From the NCBI RefSeq assembly GCF_040436345.1, contig NC_133235.1:21724660-21788659 (forward strand): a stretch of DNA of 64,000 nucleotides. Direction: 5' to 3'. Positions 27,201 through 41,600 of this stretch are shown here, one piece after another. A program made the translations under genes and the position numbers. The DNA comes from Pagrus major (Eukaryota; Chordata; Actinopteri; Spariformes; Sparidae). The notes beneath the pieces were generated by a model. It was not told the DNA's origin and did no database searches. It was given only the letters and a program-made list of their open reading frames with translations. Positions within the stretch are counted from its first letter, which is position 1, and each line of letters starts with the position of its first letter.

Positions 27201-30200
27201 CTGATGTAAAAGTACACAAGGAAAACAACAACATTTATGACAGCAAAACTCCTGAAATGCAAGGACGGAGTTTATTTATCATAATATCTGATGTTGATTC
27301 GAACTGTTCTGTTTCATTTCAAGACTTCACTTTGGCTCAGTCAATCCCCTTCTATCTTGAAAGAGTGTGCTGACTTCATAAATCAACCTGAGCCCCTGAA
27401 TACACTCATTCAGCATCACAAAGATCATGGCCACAAAGTTCCACAAGGTAGAACTTTAAGGACTTTTCACACAATTCCTGATTGACTTACATATTATTAA
27501 CTTTTAGTGAATGAAAATAATTTGTCTTGTCTTTAATTTTTCTTTAGCTTCGCCTTTCTCAGCTGATGATTGCATCCTTTCCAGCCTGTCTTATTGCTTA
27601 CCAAAGGTGGACAATGACAAAGGAGACACACTGTTCAAATCTGGATCCACGTGTGTCTCACAAGACTGGCAGAGAGATAATTTACTTGACAGTGAGTCAA
27701 AAGAGGTTAAAGAAGAAAATTTTAAGGAGATAAAATCAGAATTGATGTGGAATGTAGAAACATATGGACAACAGCATGTTGATAATCTGACTGAAGACCA
27801 GGGGGCCTCTATTGAAGTAATACTTCAACCTTTTGATGAAAGTGAGCCTCATGATGAGGACAACGACATGGACAAAAAATGGCTTCACCATTTGAAAACT
27901 GGCATTCGGACATCTTCCAAAACCTTCAAGTGTCTTGTCTGTGGCAAAGATTTTGGTTCCCTTCCCAAACTAAAGAAGCACAAGACTACACACAGTGATT
28001 TCTTGACAAACAAAAGGAGTCAGTCAAATTCTGCGAGCCACAAGATACATTTACATCTTAAACCAACGACTTGTATTCGTAATAATGCTTCAAGAAGTGA
28101 AGCTGAGCTTCCACCACTGGCAAGTGCCACAACACGTAGCCCATCAAATTTGAATAGACTTCCAAACTTTGAGCAGTCTAATGATAATTGTGATCTTGTT
28201 TGTCATGTTTGTGGCAAGGTTTACACTTACCAAAGGAACTTTGACAAACACCAGATGATTTGCGTGGTCAGTAGTAAACAACAAGCAGAGAAGGACCAAC
28301 AGTGTTCCACAAGCTTTGCTCATCACTCCAAACCGATCCCTGCTGATACGACCAAAGGGTCTCCCCCCAGTGAAACTGAAACTGGGCCTTCAGATGTTGT
28401 ACCCCAGGAATCTTTGGAATCATCTCAACAACAAATGTGTAAAAGAAGCAGTCGTGTCAAACAATGCTCCATATGTCGAGAAGTCTTTACTTGTTCTTCC
28501 AACTTGATGAGTCACATGAGATGCCACATTGAACAGAGTCCTTATCTTTGTTCTTATTGTGGGAAAGACTTTGACAACTACAAAGACTACGAGACACATC
28601 AGGAAGGTAAATGCAGAGTTTCAAAGCAACATTCACAGGACAATCCTCTCAGTAACGCAAAGAAAAGCAAAGAGGAGAATCCAGTTGTTTCAAGTGGAAC
28701 AAATCAGGTCCCAACAATCACAGATGGACCTGCCAACTCACAGGCTGTGCAGCCGTCACCTCTGAAGTGTCAAAAATGTGAGCAGGTTTTTACCTACTAC
28801 AAGAATTTTGAGAAGCACCAGAGCAAATGTTCCAAAAGAGCTCCTCAAAGGAAAAGGCAAACAAACGCAAATTGGGTTGTCAATGGGTGTAATTTCCAAT
28901 CAGCTGACAATACCAATAGCAGCCATGATGAGACAAGTTCTGAAACTGCAAAAACTCCAATCTCTGCAGATGCATCCCAGGCTAAAACTCGCACCTTGAA
29001 GTGCAACATCTGTGAGAAGAACTTTTCAAAAATTGTCCATATGAGCGAACATTATTCCAAGTCACATAAAGTCACCGACTCATACCCCTGCACTTTGTGC
29101 AAGAGAACTTTTGTGAGGTTGTCTGAATTGGTTAGACATCAGCAAAATATGAAATTGTACCAGTGCACCGCCTGCAAGAAATGTTTCTCGAAACCAGGGC
29201 TAAAAGATCATGAAAAAAAACATAATGCGTGTGTAACACCACATGTTTGTGAAACATGCGGGCAAAGCTTCCGATTTCTTGCTTATCTGGTTCTGCACCA
29301 GAGAAAGCACAGAGAAGAGCTGCCTCATATTTGCTCCTACTGTGGGAAACAGTTTAGTACAAAACAATGCCTGAAAGCACACGTGGTGAGGCACACAGGT
29401 GGTTACCCATGCTCGGTGTGCGGAAAGAAATTCTATCAAAAAATATACCTGAAATGGCATCTGTATAAACACACAGGGCAAGAGCCGTACCTGTGCGACA
29501 CCTGTGGGAAAGGCTGGCCAACTGCAGCTCAGCTCAAGTATCACATGATTCAGCATAGAGAGGAAAGGCCGTTCAAGTGTGAAGACTGCGGTGTTTGTTA
29601 CAAGAGGCAATCCAATTTGATTTCTCACCGTAGAGCCGTACATATCCGGTTGCGTCCATTCTTGTGCGAAGTTTGCAACAAAGCCTTTCGATTAAACAAC
29701 GAGCTAAAACAACACATGAGGGTTCACACAGGGGAGCGGCCATTCACGTGTACAAGGTGTGGCAAAAAGTTCAAGAGAAGATTTCACCTTCGACAACACG
29801 GCAAAAAGGCATGTCGGTAACTTCATGCTGTTTGTGGCATGAAGAAGAAAAGGGACCAACAGGTATTTGATTGAAAGTGAATAACATTGATCGTCTCTTT
29901 ACAATGCAGTGTTCTGATCGATAACCATGACTTGTGTAGCTACTCATACTGTATGATAATACACAGCAGATGTAAATGTAAATGGTTTATTTTACTTCAA
30001 TTTATTAATAGACCATAATAGAAATATTGAATGTCAAGTTAACAGATGGTGACACAACATTGATTTTGTATAATATGGGAAAAGCAGTGAAACTTAAGAA
30101 GCTGTTCAAGTCTTTTGATTTCCTAATAAAAAGAAGAAAAAAAAATTTAAAAAAAGCGTTAACAGTGTGGTGGTATCTAATGAATAACAACCAGTATAAG

Positions 30201-31838
30201 TATTTTTTCAAGAGTAATTGTTGTCTTATAGAGAATACATATTTCTTTGTTAAACTTTGTTGTCCTTGTTTTTAATGTGTTTATTTCTGTCTTCCTGTAA
30301 ATTGCTCTGTGTATGTACATCAACAACTTTAATACAAGTCAGATTCATCGTATAACATTGATTAAAAAGTTTACATTATTGGGTAGAAATTAAATCTTTA
30401 TTACATATTATGGCCCCTTCAGAGCTGCAAAGCTTCTCTCATGTTACCTTGCCACCATCTTGTGAATGCCATCTTATGAACTCAAGGCAAGGCAAGTGTA
30501 TTTGTATAGCACAATTCAGACACAAGGCAACTCAAAGTACTTTACAGGGGCATAAAATTACATTCAAAATTGCATTTAAAATACATTAAAAGCTAGTAGG
30601 AAGACACCAAGAAACAAAACATTAAAACAAGTTTAGAAATAGGAAAATAAGCTAAAAATAGGTTTAAAAGACACCAGACTAAAGAATAAAAGTCACAGTG
30701 AAGTTCAAAGCCTCGAAATTGTTTCAATGAAAGGCTGTGGCAAACAGAAAGGTCTTCAGCCTTGATTTAAAAGAGGTGACAGATGGAGCGGACCTGCAGT
30801 TTTCTGGGAGTTTGTTCCAGATGTGTGGCGCATAATAACTGAATGCTGCTTCTCCATGTTTAGTTTTGACTCTGGGGACTGAAATCAGACCTGTACCTGA
30901 CGACCTCAGAGGTCTGGGTGGTTCATAACGTAGCAGCAGATCAGAAATGTATTTTGGCCAGAAACCATTCAGTGCCTTACAAAACCAACAGCAGGATTTT
31001 GAAATCTACTCTTTGACAGACCGGAAGCCAGTGTAAAGGTTGTAACCATGGAATAGATCCATGGTTGTAACAGGCTGAATATGATGAGAAGTGTACGCCA
31101 CTAAAATAAACCCTCATGAAATGTACTGCTGCCTAGCACGTTTGTACGTAATGACGTAATGCGTACGCTTCCCAAAGAGAGGCCACTTGCTTCTGATGTT
31201 GCGTTCGCTTCCATGTTCCAGTGTTTTTGTATGGCTGCGATGTTAGCAGACAGCCACATGCTAACTGAAAAGTTTATGTCCATAACGCCAAAATGAGCAC
31301 GATATTAGGGGACTATGGTGAGTGTTTAACACTCGACTAAACTTACCTCCACTCAGTCTGTATTTGCCCTCAGGGAAGATAAGAAAATAGCGTCAGAGAG
31401 TGATGTTTTAGGGTAACTGACAGGCTAACGTTAACTGAAAATGTATGGTTTATTTTCACGCTTGATAGAAACTGAAATGACAGTTTTAATATTTGTTTCC
31501 TTCAGGCTTCCTCCCCCTTTCCTCCCTCCGTCTTATCGTCCCTCCTCTGCAGCTTGTGTCTGCGGCTCTGTGGGAGATAGTGAAGCAGGGAGCTGTGGTG
31601 TACTATGGTCTGCTGGAGGAGTTCATCACCACAGTGCTGGAAACAGTCCCTGAACTGCTCACTGACACAGAGAGAGTCCAACTAGTTATGGGTCTACGTG
31701 CAAAGGTTAGAAGAAGATACAAGATGTCTTAATAATGCTGCTACTAACCTGTGCTAGCTACCAGAAATACCAATAGTGGAATGTAACTAAGTATATTTAC
31801 TCATGACTAACCTTTCCACAAATTGGTGCCTGTACTTG

Positions 31839-31877
<39 letters not shown>

Positions 31878-34800
31878 GATAATACAATTATTATTATTAT
31901 TAATATCATCAACAATAATAATATAAGTAATGATAATAATAATATAATAATAATAACAATAATAATAATAATAATGGTGTTATCAATATTATAATTGGCC
32001 TTATTTTTAGACTTTACTACCAAGTAACATTTTCAGTGCAGGACATTTACTTGTTACCAGAGATGTTGTTGTAACATATTTCTATAATGTAGTATTGGCA
32101 CTTTTCCTTATGTAAAGCATCTAATGAATTCCTCCACCACTGAAAAATTCAGAGATGAGATATTTGGCACTTGTCTGCAGTGTGGAATCTAACTTAGTGC
32201 ATTTTCTCCAGTACTTGTACAACTCTGAGGTACTCTACACGACTGTTTTCTTATTCTGCTTCTTCCTACTTCTCGCATGTACTTTGTAATATGGTCTTAG
32301 GTTGTAAGCGTTGCTGTACACACAGACTGATCAAGATTACTTAAAAAAAAATTGCATTACCCCGAATAAGAAGTCAGGCAAAGCAATATTTTAGTGGTTT
32401 TAGGGAATGTACTGTGCACCAACAAGTCTTGGAGAAAATCACCTTGTAATATCAAACTTCAAACGGCCATCAACACGTTGTTTGAACATTCTAAGCAATA
32501 AAATACATAATATCCTAGTAGTTCATCAACACAACTAGAACACAGGAGCATGTGAATGTTAAGTTGACAAATAAAGCCTCCACTTCATTTTTCTGTCTCT
32601 TGATGTACCACCAGGTGGTGCTAGACTTGGTCCGCAATGGGGATTTCACCAGCCAACAGGCCATCCAACCTCATTTGAACAGAATAAACACCTATATTGA
32701 AAACCAGGATAAAGAGGTATGTTGTTGTTGATTTTTTCTTGCTTTTTGTGTCATTTTCATTTATTTATGTGCCTTCTTATTTTTATTTCTGCTTTTTTAA
32801 GACTTCAAGTTCTGAGGTAAAAGCATCAGCGACAAACTTCCTGAAGCTTGTTAACACTCTAATGGATGATCAATGCCAGAGGGATATCTTTTATCAGGTG
32901 AGTTGGTTGGTACTATTACATATGTTATCATTACATGCTGTGTGATTTTTTTTCTTGTGGGTTAAATGTGTTTTTATTGATTGGACGATAGCCTTCAGTA
33001 ACGCTTTAGTTCTATAGTGGTGTGAAAGGGGCCTTGCAGTATTTTGTGAAATGTAATGAAAACTTGTCTCTTTATTCTTTAGAAAATCTTCCCAGCAGTG
33101 TTCGGCTCTAAATACGACTCAGCCCTACAGGCTGTGATGAGAAAATTCCTCCTCAATCTGCAGAAGCTGCTGCCTATTCCAAACTTAGAACAAGTACGTA
33201 CATGAACTGTAAACTGTAGAAACTATAGATATGTTACATCTTTAACAGTTTCAGGTATAATACTGCATATTTAAAATGTTCAGTATGTCAACTGTGTTTG
33301 TAGGACAGAAACAAAATATTTATAATCGCTTTCCATACTACTACTCTACAGAGCATGTTAATTGTCACACTGTGCCTACCTTTATACCTGTGATATGCTC
33401 CACTCATAAGTAACAAGAGGTGTGCTGGAGGGTTGCAAGAAAATTAGTTTTGTAACCTGCATGTAAAACCTTTTGTGGAGTCAGCTTTGTATTGGATATA
33501 AGATCTCTAGTGGGTATTTGTTTTCCTGCCTTCATTACCTTGTTAAGTAATCATATCTACATTGATGCAGGGGATGCAGGTAGACAAGAAGTCTGCCATG
33601 ATAGTGAGTGCTGTTCAAGAAGCTGTTTTAGTATTTGTAGGTGACTAAGTTTTCTTATTTTGCTCATTTTGAAAGTCAGCCATGATGATGAGAGTAGGCA
33701 TATTAAGTAAATATGTAAACTCTTTATAATACACCAAAACCAGAGTTACAAGGTGCTTTACGATGAAAACATTGAAGAAAAACAGAAAGTTAAAACAGGA
33801 AATAACCATTCGAAATAAGAAGAAACATCAATATAAACAATATGGTAATACATAAAAAATAATATCTTAATGCCACTACAGGAGAGATTGGATGTTCTTT
33901 ACAATTAGGTGGGAAAAAAATATGTGGGTGTATGTGGGTCAGAAATTCGCCAGGATGTAGTGATGAAAATATCGATTTTGCTAAATCTGTGGTTACTGGA
34001 AGAGGGAGAACAATTTACAATCACCAGTTTCCTCCCTTCTCTTTGAGGTGTTTATGAGAGATTCTGGGAAATGTAGGAAAGTATTTACAGGAAAAGTAAC
34101 AAAATGAATAATTACATAACTCCTGAAATGCAAGAGTAGTGTTCGTATTATAATGTCCAATATTGATTTGAACTGTTCTCTTCCATTTCAAGGTCTCCCT
34201 CTGGCTCAGTCAATCCCCTTCTATCTTGAAAGAGTGTGCTGACTTCATGAATCAACCTGAGCCCCTGAATACACTCATTCAGCATCACAAAGATCACGGG
34301 CACAAAGTTCCACAAGGTAGAACTTTAAGGAGATTTGACACAATTCCTGATTAACTTTTGTATTTATATTTCTTTAGTGACTTAAATAATTTGTGTTTTG
34401 TCTATAATTTCTTTTTTTTTTTTTTAGCTTCGCCTTCTTCCACTGATGATTGCATCCTTTCCAGCCTGTCCTATCACTTATCAAATGTATACAATGACCA
34501 AGAAAACACACGTCAAAAAAACGTCAAATCTGGATCCATGTGTGTCCCACAAGACTCGCAGATAGATAATTTGCTTGCCAGTGAGTCAGAAAATATTAAA
34601 AAAGAAAACTTAATGGAGATTGAATCAGAATTAATGTGGAACATAGAAATAAATGGACAACAGTATGCTGATGATCCGGCTGAAGACCAGGGGGCCTCTA
34701 TAGAAGTAATACTTCAACCTTTTGATGAAAGTGAGGATCATGTGAAAACTGGCAGTCGGAAATCCTCCAAAACCTTCAAGTGTCTTGTCTGTGGCAAAGA

Positions 34801-37800
34801 CTTTGGCTCCCTTCCCAAACTAAAGAAGCACAAGACTACCCATCGTGATTGCTTGACAGACAAAAGGAGTCAGTCAAATTCTGCGAGCCACAAGAAACAT
34901 TTACATCTTAAACCAACAACTTGTATTGATAATAATGCTTCTAGAAGTGAAGCTGAGCTTCCACCACTGGCAAGTGCCACAACACGTAGCCCATCAAATT
35001 TGAATAGACTTCCAAACTTTGAGCAGTCTAATGATAACTGTGATCTTGTTTGTCATGTTTGTGGCAAGGTTTACACTTACCAAAGGAACTTTGACAAACA
35101 CCAGATGATTTGCGTGGTCAGTAGTAAACAACAAGCAGAGAAGGACCAACAGTGTTCCACAAGCTTTGCTCATCACTCCAAACCAATCCCTGCTGATACG
35201 ACCAAAGAGTCTCACCCCAGTGAAACTGAAACTGGGCCTTCAGATGTTGTACCCCAGGAATCTTTGGAATCATCTCAACAACAAATGTGTAAAAGGAGCA
35301 GTCGTGTCAAACAATGCTCCATATGTCGAGAAGTCTTTACCTGTTCTACCGACTTGATGAGTCACATGAGATGCCACATTGAACAGAGTCCTTATCTTTG
35401 TTCTAACTGTGGGAAAGACTTTGACAACTACAAAGACTACGAGACACATCAGGAAGGTAAATGCAGAGTTTCAAAGCAACATTCACAGGACAATCCCCTC
35501 AGCAACGCAAAGAAAAGCAAACAGGAGAATCCAGTTGTTTCAAGTAGTACAAGTCAGGTCCCAACAATCACAGATGGACCTGCCAACTCACAGGCTGTGC
35601 AGCCACATAAATCACCTCTGAAGTGTCAGGAATGTGAGCAGGTTTTCATTTACTATGAGGATCTTGAGAAGCACCAGAGCAAATGTTCCAAAAGAGCTCC
35701 TCAAAGGAAAAGGCAAACAAAGTATTTTATTATCAACGGGTGTAATTTCCAATCAGCTGACCTAACCAATGGGAGCTGTGATGAGATAAGTTCTGAAACT
35801 GCAAAAACTCAAATTTCTGCAGACCTTGCAGAAGTCTCCGAGACTGAATCTTGCACCATGAAGTGCACAATGTGTCAGAAGAACCTTTCAAAAATCCCCC
35901 CCATGAACGAACATTATTCCACGTCATATGACGTTACCGACTCATACCCCTGCACTTTGTGCAAGAGAACATTTGTGAGGTTGTCCGAATTGGTTCGACA
36001 TCAGCAAAACAAAAAGTTGTACCAGTGCGCCACCTGCATGAAATGTTTCTCGATATCAGGACGAAAGAATCATGATGTAAAACTTAATGCGTGTGTAACA
36101 CCACGTGTTTGTGAACCATGCAGGAAAAGCTTCAAATGTCTTGCTAATCTGGCTCTGCACCAGAGAGAGCATGGAGAAGAGCAGCCTAATGTTTGTTCCC
36201 ACTGTGGGAAAGACTTCAGTTCAAAAGACAGCCTGAAAGCACACATGGTGAGGCACACAGATGGTTTCCCATGCCCACTGTGTGGAAAGAAATTCTATAG
36301 AAAATTATCCCTACAATGGCATCTGGATAAACACACAGGACAAGAGCCGTACCTCTGCGACACCTGTGGGAAAGGCTGGCCGAATGCAGCTCTGCTCAAG
36401 CTTCACAAGATTCAACACACAGAGGAGAGGCCGTTCAAATGTGAAGACTGTGGTGTTTGTTACAAGAGGGAATCCAATTTGATTGCTCACCATAGGGACA
36501 AACATATGAGATTGCGTCCATTCTTGTGTGAGGTTTGTAGCAGAGCCTTTAGAGTAAACAGCCTCTTGAAAGAACACATGAGGGTTCACACAGGGGAGCG
36601 GCCATTCATGTGTACAAGGTGTGGCAAAAAGTTCAAACGAAAAACTCACCTTAGGCAACACAGCAAAACGGCATGTCGGTAACTTCAGGCCATCTTTGCA
36701 TGTGCCATTCTTACATTCTACCTCGATATACATAATACATTGATCAGCCAAAACAGAAAAAGGACCAACAGGTAAAATGAATAACATTCATCATCATATT
36801 TCAGTGCAATATTCTGTTGGGAAACCTTGAAATCCTTGCATTCATGTGGATGCCGCTTGACATGCACCACCCACCCAAATACCATTGCAGAACCGAGAAC
36901 TATCCCTCATGGCAATGGGACTTCCAGAAGGCTTCACCTGTTAGTCCTTTAGCCAAGCTCAGATCAGTATCTGTATGTATACATTAGCTTTAGAGGAGCC
37001 CCTACTCTCAGTGACAAACTTATGAAGCATTATCTTCCCCCTGTACAACCAAAAACTTGGTTAAACACCAGAGCCGGCAGCTACAAGTGTGGAAATTGCA
37101 ATCATTGTGGTAATATGACAACATCAGGTCGTAAGAATAACATAAAGTCTTTTATAAATCGCAGTACTTCATAATATGGTTTACAGACTCGAATGTCCAT
37201 GTCCATGACTGGCTGAACATAAACATGCTATAAGAACTGGTATCCTCCAATACCCCCTGGCTTTACATTAGAAAGAGGCTAACCACAGCAGTTGCAGTAC
37301 GCTAAAGATATCAGGCATAGAATGTATAAAGGAGGAGACAGATTAAAAAGGCTCTCACAGAGAGAATCGTTCTGGATATATATATTGAAAGCTACCCAAT
37401 ATCCAGGTTTGAACGGGGAACTAGACTTTTCTTCTTTTTTATAACTGTTTTCTACCAAGGCATCTGAGGCCTTGAAAGTCTGAAAAAGTTATTTTAGACA
37501 TAATTAATTGATGCTTTTCTGAGTGTATTGAAATATTTAGAAATTTGAAAATTTTGTGTATGTATATTTTTCTATTTTCTTGCTCACTGTGATTTTTTTC
37601 CTGCTAAACATGCTTAGTCTTTTGATTTTGACTGTCTAATGATGTGCCTACCAACCTGCTCATACTGATCATGTGATAATTTACCTACCTGCATAGTCTG
37701 TCATGTGGTTTTTCTAGACAAATCATGTTACTGCTCACCTGTCTTCATTGATCATGTGACTGTCTGCTAACCTATAAATGGAAGAGCCCAAAAGTAGCCA

Positions 37801-38643
37801 TTTTGTACTGCCCCGATGAAGGCCTTAATGGCTGAAACACGTAGGCATGTTTTTACTGTTGTTGTGATTCAACAGCCATGATTAATTAAATGCTTTTTAA
37901 CTCATTACCCTCTTGAGTGCCTTTTTCTACAATTCTGATAGTCCTTTAAATGTTGTTGCTGATTGGTGTATATCATAAGTTCCATATCTGTAATATCTAA
38001 GAATCACAGCCTGCCGATGGACAACCATCGAGTGGTGTAGCTAATCATATAGTACAATAATACACAAAAGCTGAACATGAAAAGGGTTTCTTTTACTTAA
38101 TTTAAATAATAGAAATATTGACCAGATTTGAAAGAGTAAGAGCTGAAATATCTCTTGACTTTTCTTGTTAGAAATATGTTATAATTTTGAAGGTATGTCT
38201 CAATATGTTGTCTGTACTGCTGGATATTAAGTTAACAGTTGGCATAGAGGGACTTAAACTCAGTTTTGTTCTACAAGCCTGGTGATGTAAAATGAATTAA
38301 AAATAAACCTTTTACTTTCCTTTTGTTTTGGTAGGCCTATATATAGAGAGAGCACCTTTAATAGCCTACGAGAGTCAGATTCCTTTTTTGTGCAATACCA
38401 TTGATTAAAAAGTTTACATTATTGGCTAGAGATTAAACCTTTACAACATTATATGCAGCTATCACATTTAGCACGGTATTCACATCGTGAGTTGCTAGAA
38501 AAGTCCCCCAAAAGCACACAAAACTTCCAGTGCCACCTGAAGGAGGCTCCTTCAGAACTGAAAGCTCATCCCATGTTACTGTGCCGCCATCTTGTGGGCT
38601 AATTTGGTAATCCAGTGTCAAATGACTTCATAGCACACTAAAC

Positions 38644-38674
<31 letters not shown>

Positions 38675-41600
38675 GAGCTTCTTTCATCGCCAAACAGAAT
38701 GTGGGTTAATGCCTCCTGTGATTTCTAAATGCTAGGAACAGGCTGAATATGATGAGAAGTGTACGCTACTAAAATAAACCCTCATGAAATGTGCCTCTGC
38801 CTTGCACGTTTGTACGTAATGACGTAATGCGTACGCTTCCCAAAGAGAGGCCAGTTGCTTCTGACGTTGCGTTCGCTTCCATGTTCCAGTGTTTCTGTAT
38901 GGCTGCGATGTTAGCAGACAGCCACATGCTAACTGAAAAGTTTATGTCCATAACGCCAAAATGAGCACGATATTAGGGGACTATGGTGAGTGTTTAACAC
39001 TCGACTAAACTTACCTTCACTCAGTCTGTATTTGCCCTCAGGGAAGATAAGAAAATAGCGTCAGAGAGTGATGTTTTAGGGTAACTGACAGGCTAACGTT
39101 AACGGGAAAAGTCTGGTTTATTTTCACCCTTGATAGAAACTGAAATGACAGTTTTAATATTTGTTTCCTTCAGGCTTCCTCCCCCTTTCCTCCCTCCGTC
39201 TTATCGTCCCTCCTCTGCAGCTTGTGTCTGCGGCTCTGTGGGAGATAGTGAAGCAGGGAGCTGTGGTGTACTATGGTCTGCTGGAGGAGTTCATCACCAC
39301 AGTGCTGGAAACAGTCCCTGAACTGCTCACTGACACAGAGAGAGTCCAACTAGTTATGGGTCTACGTGCAAAGGTTAGAGGAAGATACAAGATGTCTTAA
39401 TAATGCTGCTACTAACCTGTGCTAGCTACCAGAAACACCAGTGGTGAAATATAACTAAGTATATTTACTCATGAAACAACCTTAAACAAATTTGAGGTAC
39501 CCGTACTTTAATTATTTTCTCCTCGTGCCACTTTGTATATCTACTTCACAAGTGCAGTTTCAACAATTAGTAGATAAATTCAGTTACATATAATTAATTT
39601 GCAACTTCTTTGACCAGGCTTCATGGTTCCAGCTCAGTCAATATTGTGAGGATGTGCTTTTCTTTTTCATTATTTCAATGATTTTATTTAAAATCATATA
39701 GACAAAACAAGCAATGTAATCATTTTGGGCTATAGGTAATTGTGAATTTCTAGAAAACAAACAATCAATCACCAGTCACCAGATGCTCTTATTTTGCACA
39801 TTGCAATATCAGTATCTACCGGGATCTTGCGCAATCCAGGTCAAACTTTTTGCACTACTGGATGAATTTGGACAGTCTTCACTTACTTTAAAATCGGTCA
39901 CACATTATTTATATTTATATTCACACTTTTATTTTTATTACGTCTTTTAAGTATTTTTAGTATTGTTTGTTGTTTTGCACATACAGACCACAGCAAATTC
40001 ATTGTATGTGTAAACTTACTTGGCAATAAAAGTGATTCTGATTCTGATCAGTTGAGAAAACAATCTTCAGATTAATCCATGATGAAATTAATCAGTAGTT
40101 GCAGTCCTATTCAAAATAGTTTAAAATGAGCTCTACTGCAACCGACTACAACAGTAAAGTCCTGCTTTTACATTACTGCATGAGTAATAATAATCTGTAA
40201 TAGTATAGCAGTCACAGAGGACATCTTTCTTATTAGAATACTTTTTACTTTTAAGTACATTTTTCTGATTATACTTTCACACGTTACTACCAAGTAACAT
40301 GTTCAGTGTGGTACCTTTACTTGTAACAGATAGATAATAGGCACTTGTCTGCAGTGTGGAATCTAAGTACTGTTACTTTAGCATTTGTACAACTTTGAGG
40401 TACTTTACGTGACTTTTTTCTTATTCTCTGACTTTATACCTGTCACATGTCATGTATGACATTAGGTTATAACCTGTATTTGTTGTCCACGCCCTCGCTA
40501 AATTGATATGTCTGCTGTTATGCCACCAGGTGGTGCTAGAGTTGTGCTGCAATGATGATTTTGCCAGCCAACAAACCCTCAAACCTCATTTGAGCAGAAT
40601 AAACACCTACATTGAAAACCACGATAAAGAGGTATGTGCTCTTGTTGAATTTCTCTTGCTTTTTGTGTCATTTTCATTTATTTATGTGCCTTCTTATTTT
40701 TATTTCTGCTTTTTTAAGACTTCCAGTTCTGAGGTAACAGCATCAGTGACAAACTTCCTGAAGCTTGTTAACACTCTAGTGGATGATCAATACCAGAGGG
40801 ATATCTTTTATCAGGTGAGTTGGTTGGTACTATTTAATATATTATAATTACATGGGGTTTGATTTAATTTTTTGTTGGTTTCATTTCTTTTTATTGTTTT
40901 GTCAACAGCCTTCAGTAGCGCTTTAGTGCTGTATTGGTATCAAAGGGGCCTTGCAGTATTTTGTGAAATGTAATGAAGACTTTTCATTTTATTCTTTAGA
41001 AAATCTTCCCAACAGTGTTCGGCACTGAATACGACTCAGCCCTACAGGCTCTGATGAGAAAATTCCTCCTCAATCTGCAGAAGCTGCTGCCTGTTCCAAA
41101 CCTAGAACAAGTTCGTACATGAACTGTAAACTGTAGAAACTATAGATATGTTACATTTTTAATCCTTTCAGGTATAAAACTGCACCATTGAAAATTACAG
41201 TAAATTAACTGTACGTTAAAGGACAGAAACAAAATATTTATATTGTTCCATCAAACTTCTACTCTACAGAGCATGTTAATTGTCACTCTATACCTACCTT
41301 TATACCTGTGATATGCTCCACTCATAAGTAGAAAATTCAGTAATGCAGAGGTGTGCTGGAGGGTTGCAAGAAAATGAGTTTTGTAACCTGCATGTAAAAC
41401 CCTCTGTGGAGTCGGTTTTATATTGGATATAAGATCTCCAATGGGTATTTGTTTTCCTGCCTTCATTACCTTGTTAAGTAATCATATCTACATTGATGCA
41501 GGGGATGTAGTTAGTTGAGAAGTCTGCCATGCTAGTGAGTGCTGTTCAAGAAGGTGTTTTAGTATTTGTAAGTATGAAATCACTAGATATTTTGAACAAG

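Larger units (their letters stand above)
36683..38811. other. Spacer between zinc-finger genes 2 and 3
   Basis: Holds the 3' flank of gene 2, the Penelope-like remnant, unit-flank sequence at about 38030-38600 shared with the other spacers, and a (GA)n run at 38645-38669. Confidence 0.6.

Noticed and set aside
28144..29643. Minus-strand and shifted-frame open reading frames within the zinc-finger exons (also at 34994-36787 and 42367-43970)
   Set aside because: Shadows of the real finger-coding frame; they lack domains and recur in the same place in each paralogue.
31787..32023. Poly-Ile/Leu and poly-Asn open frames
   Set aside because: Encoded by an AAT microsatellite.
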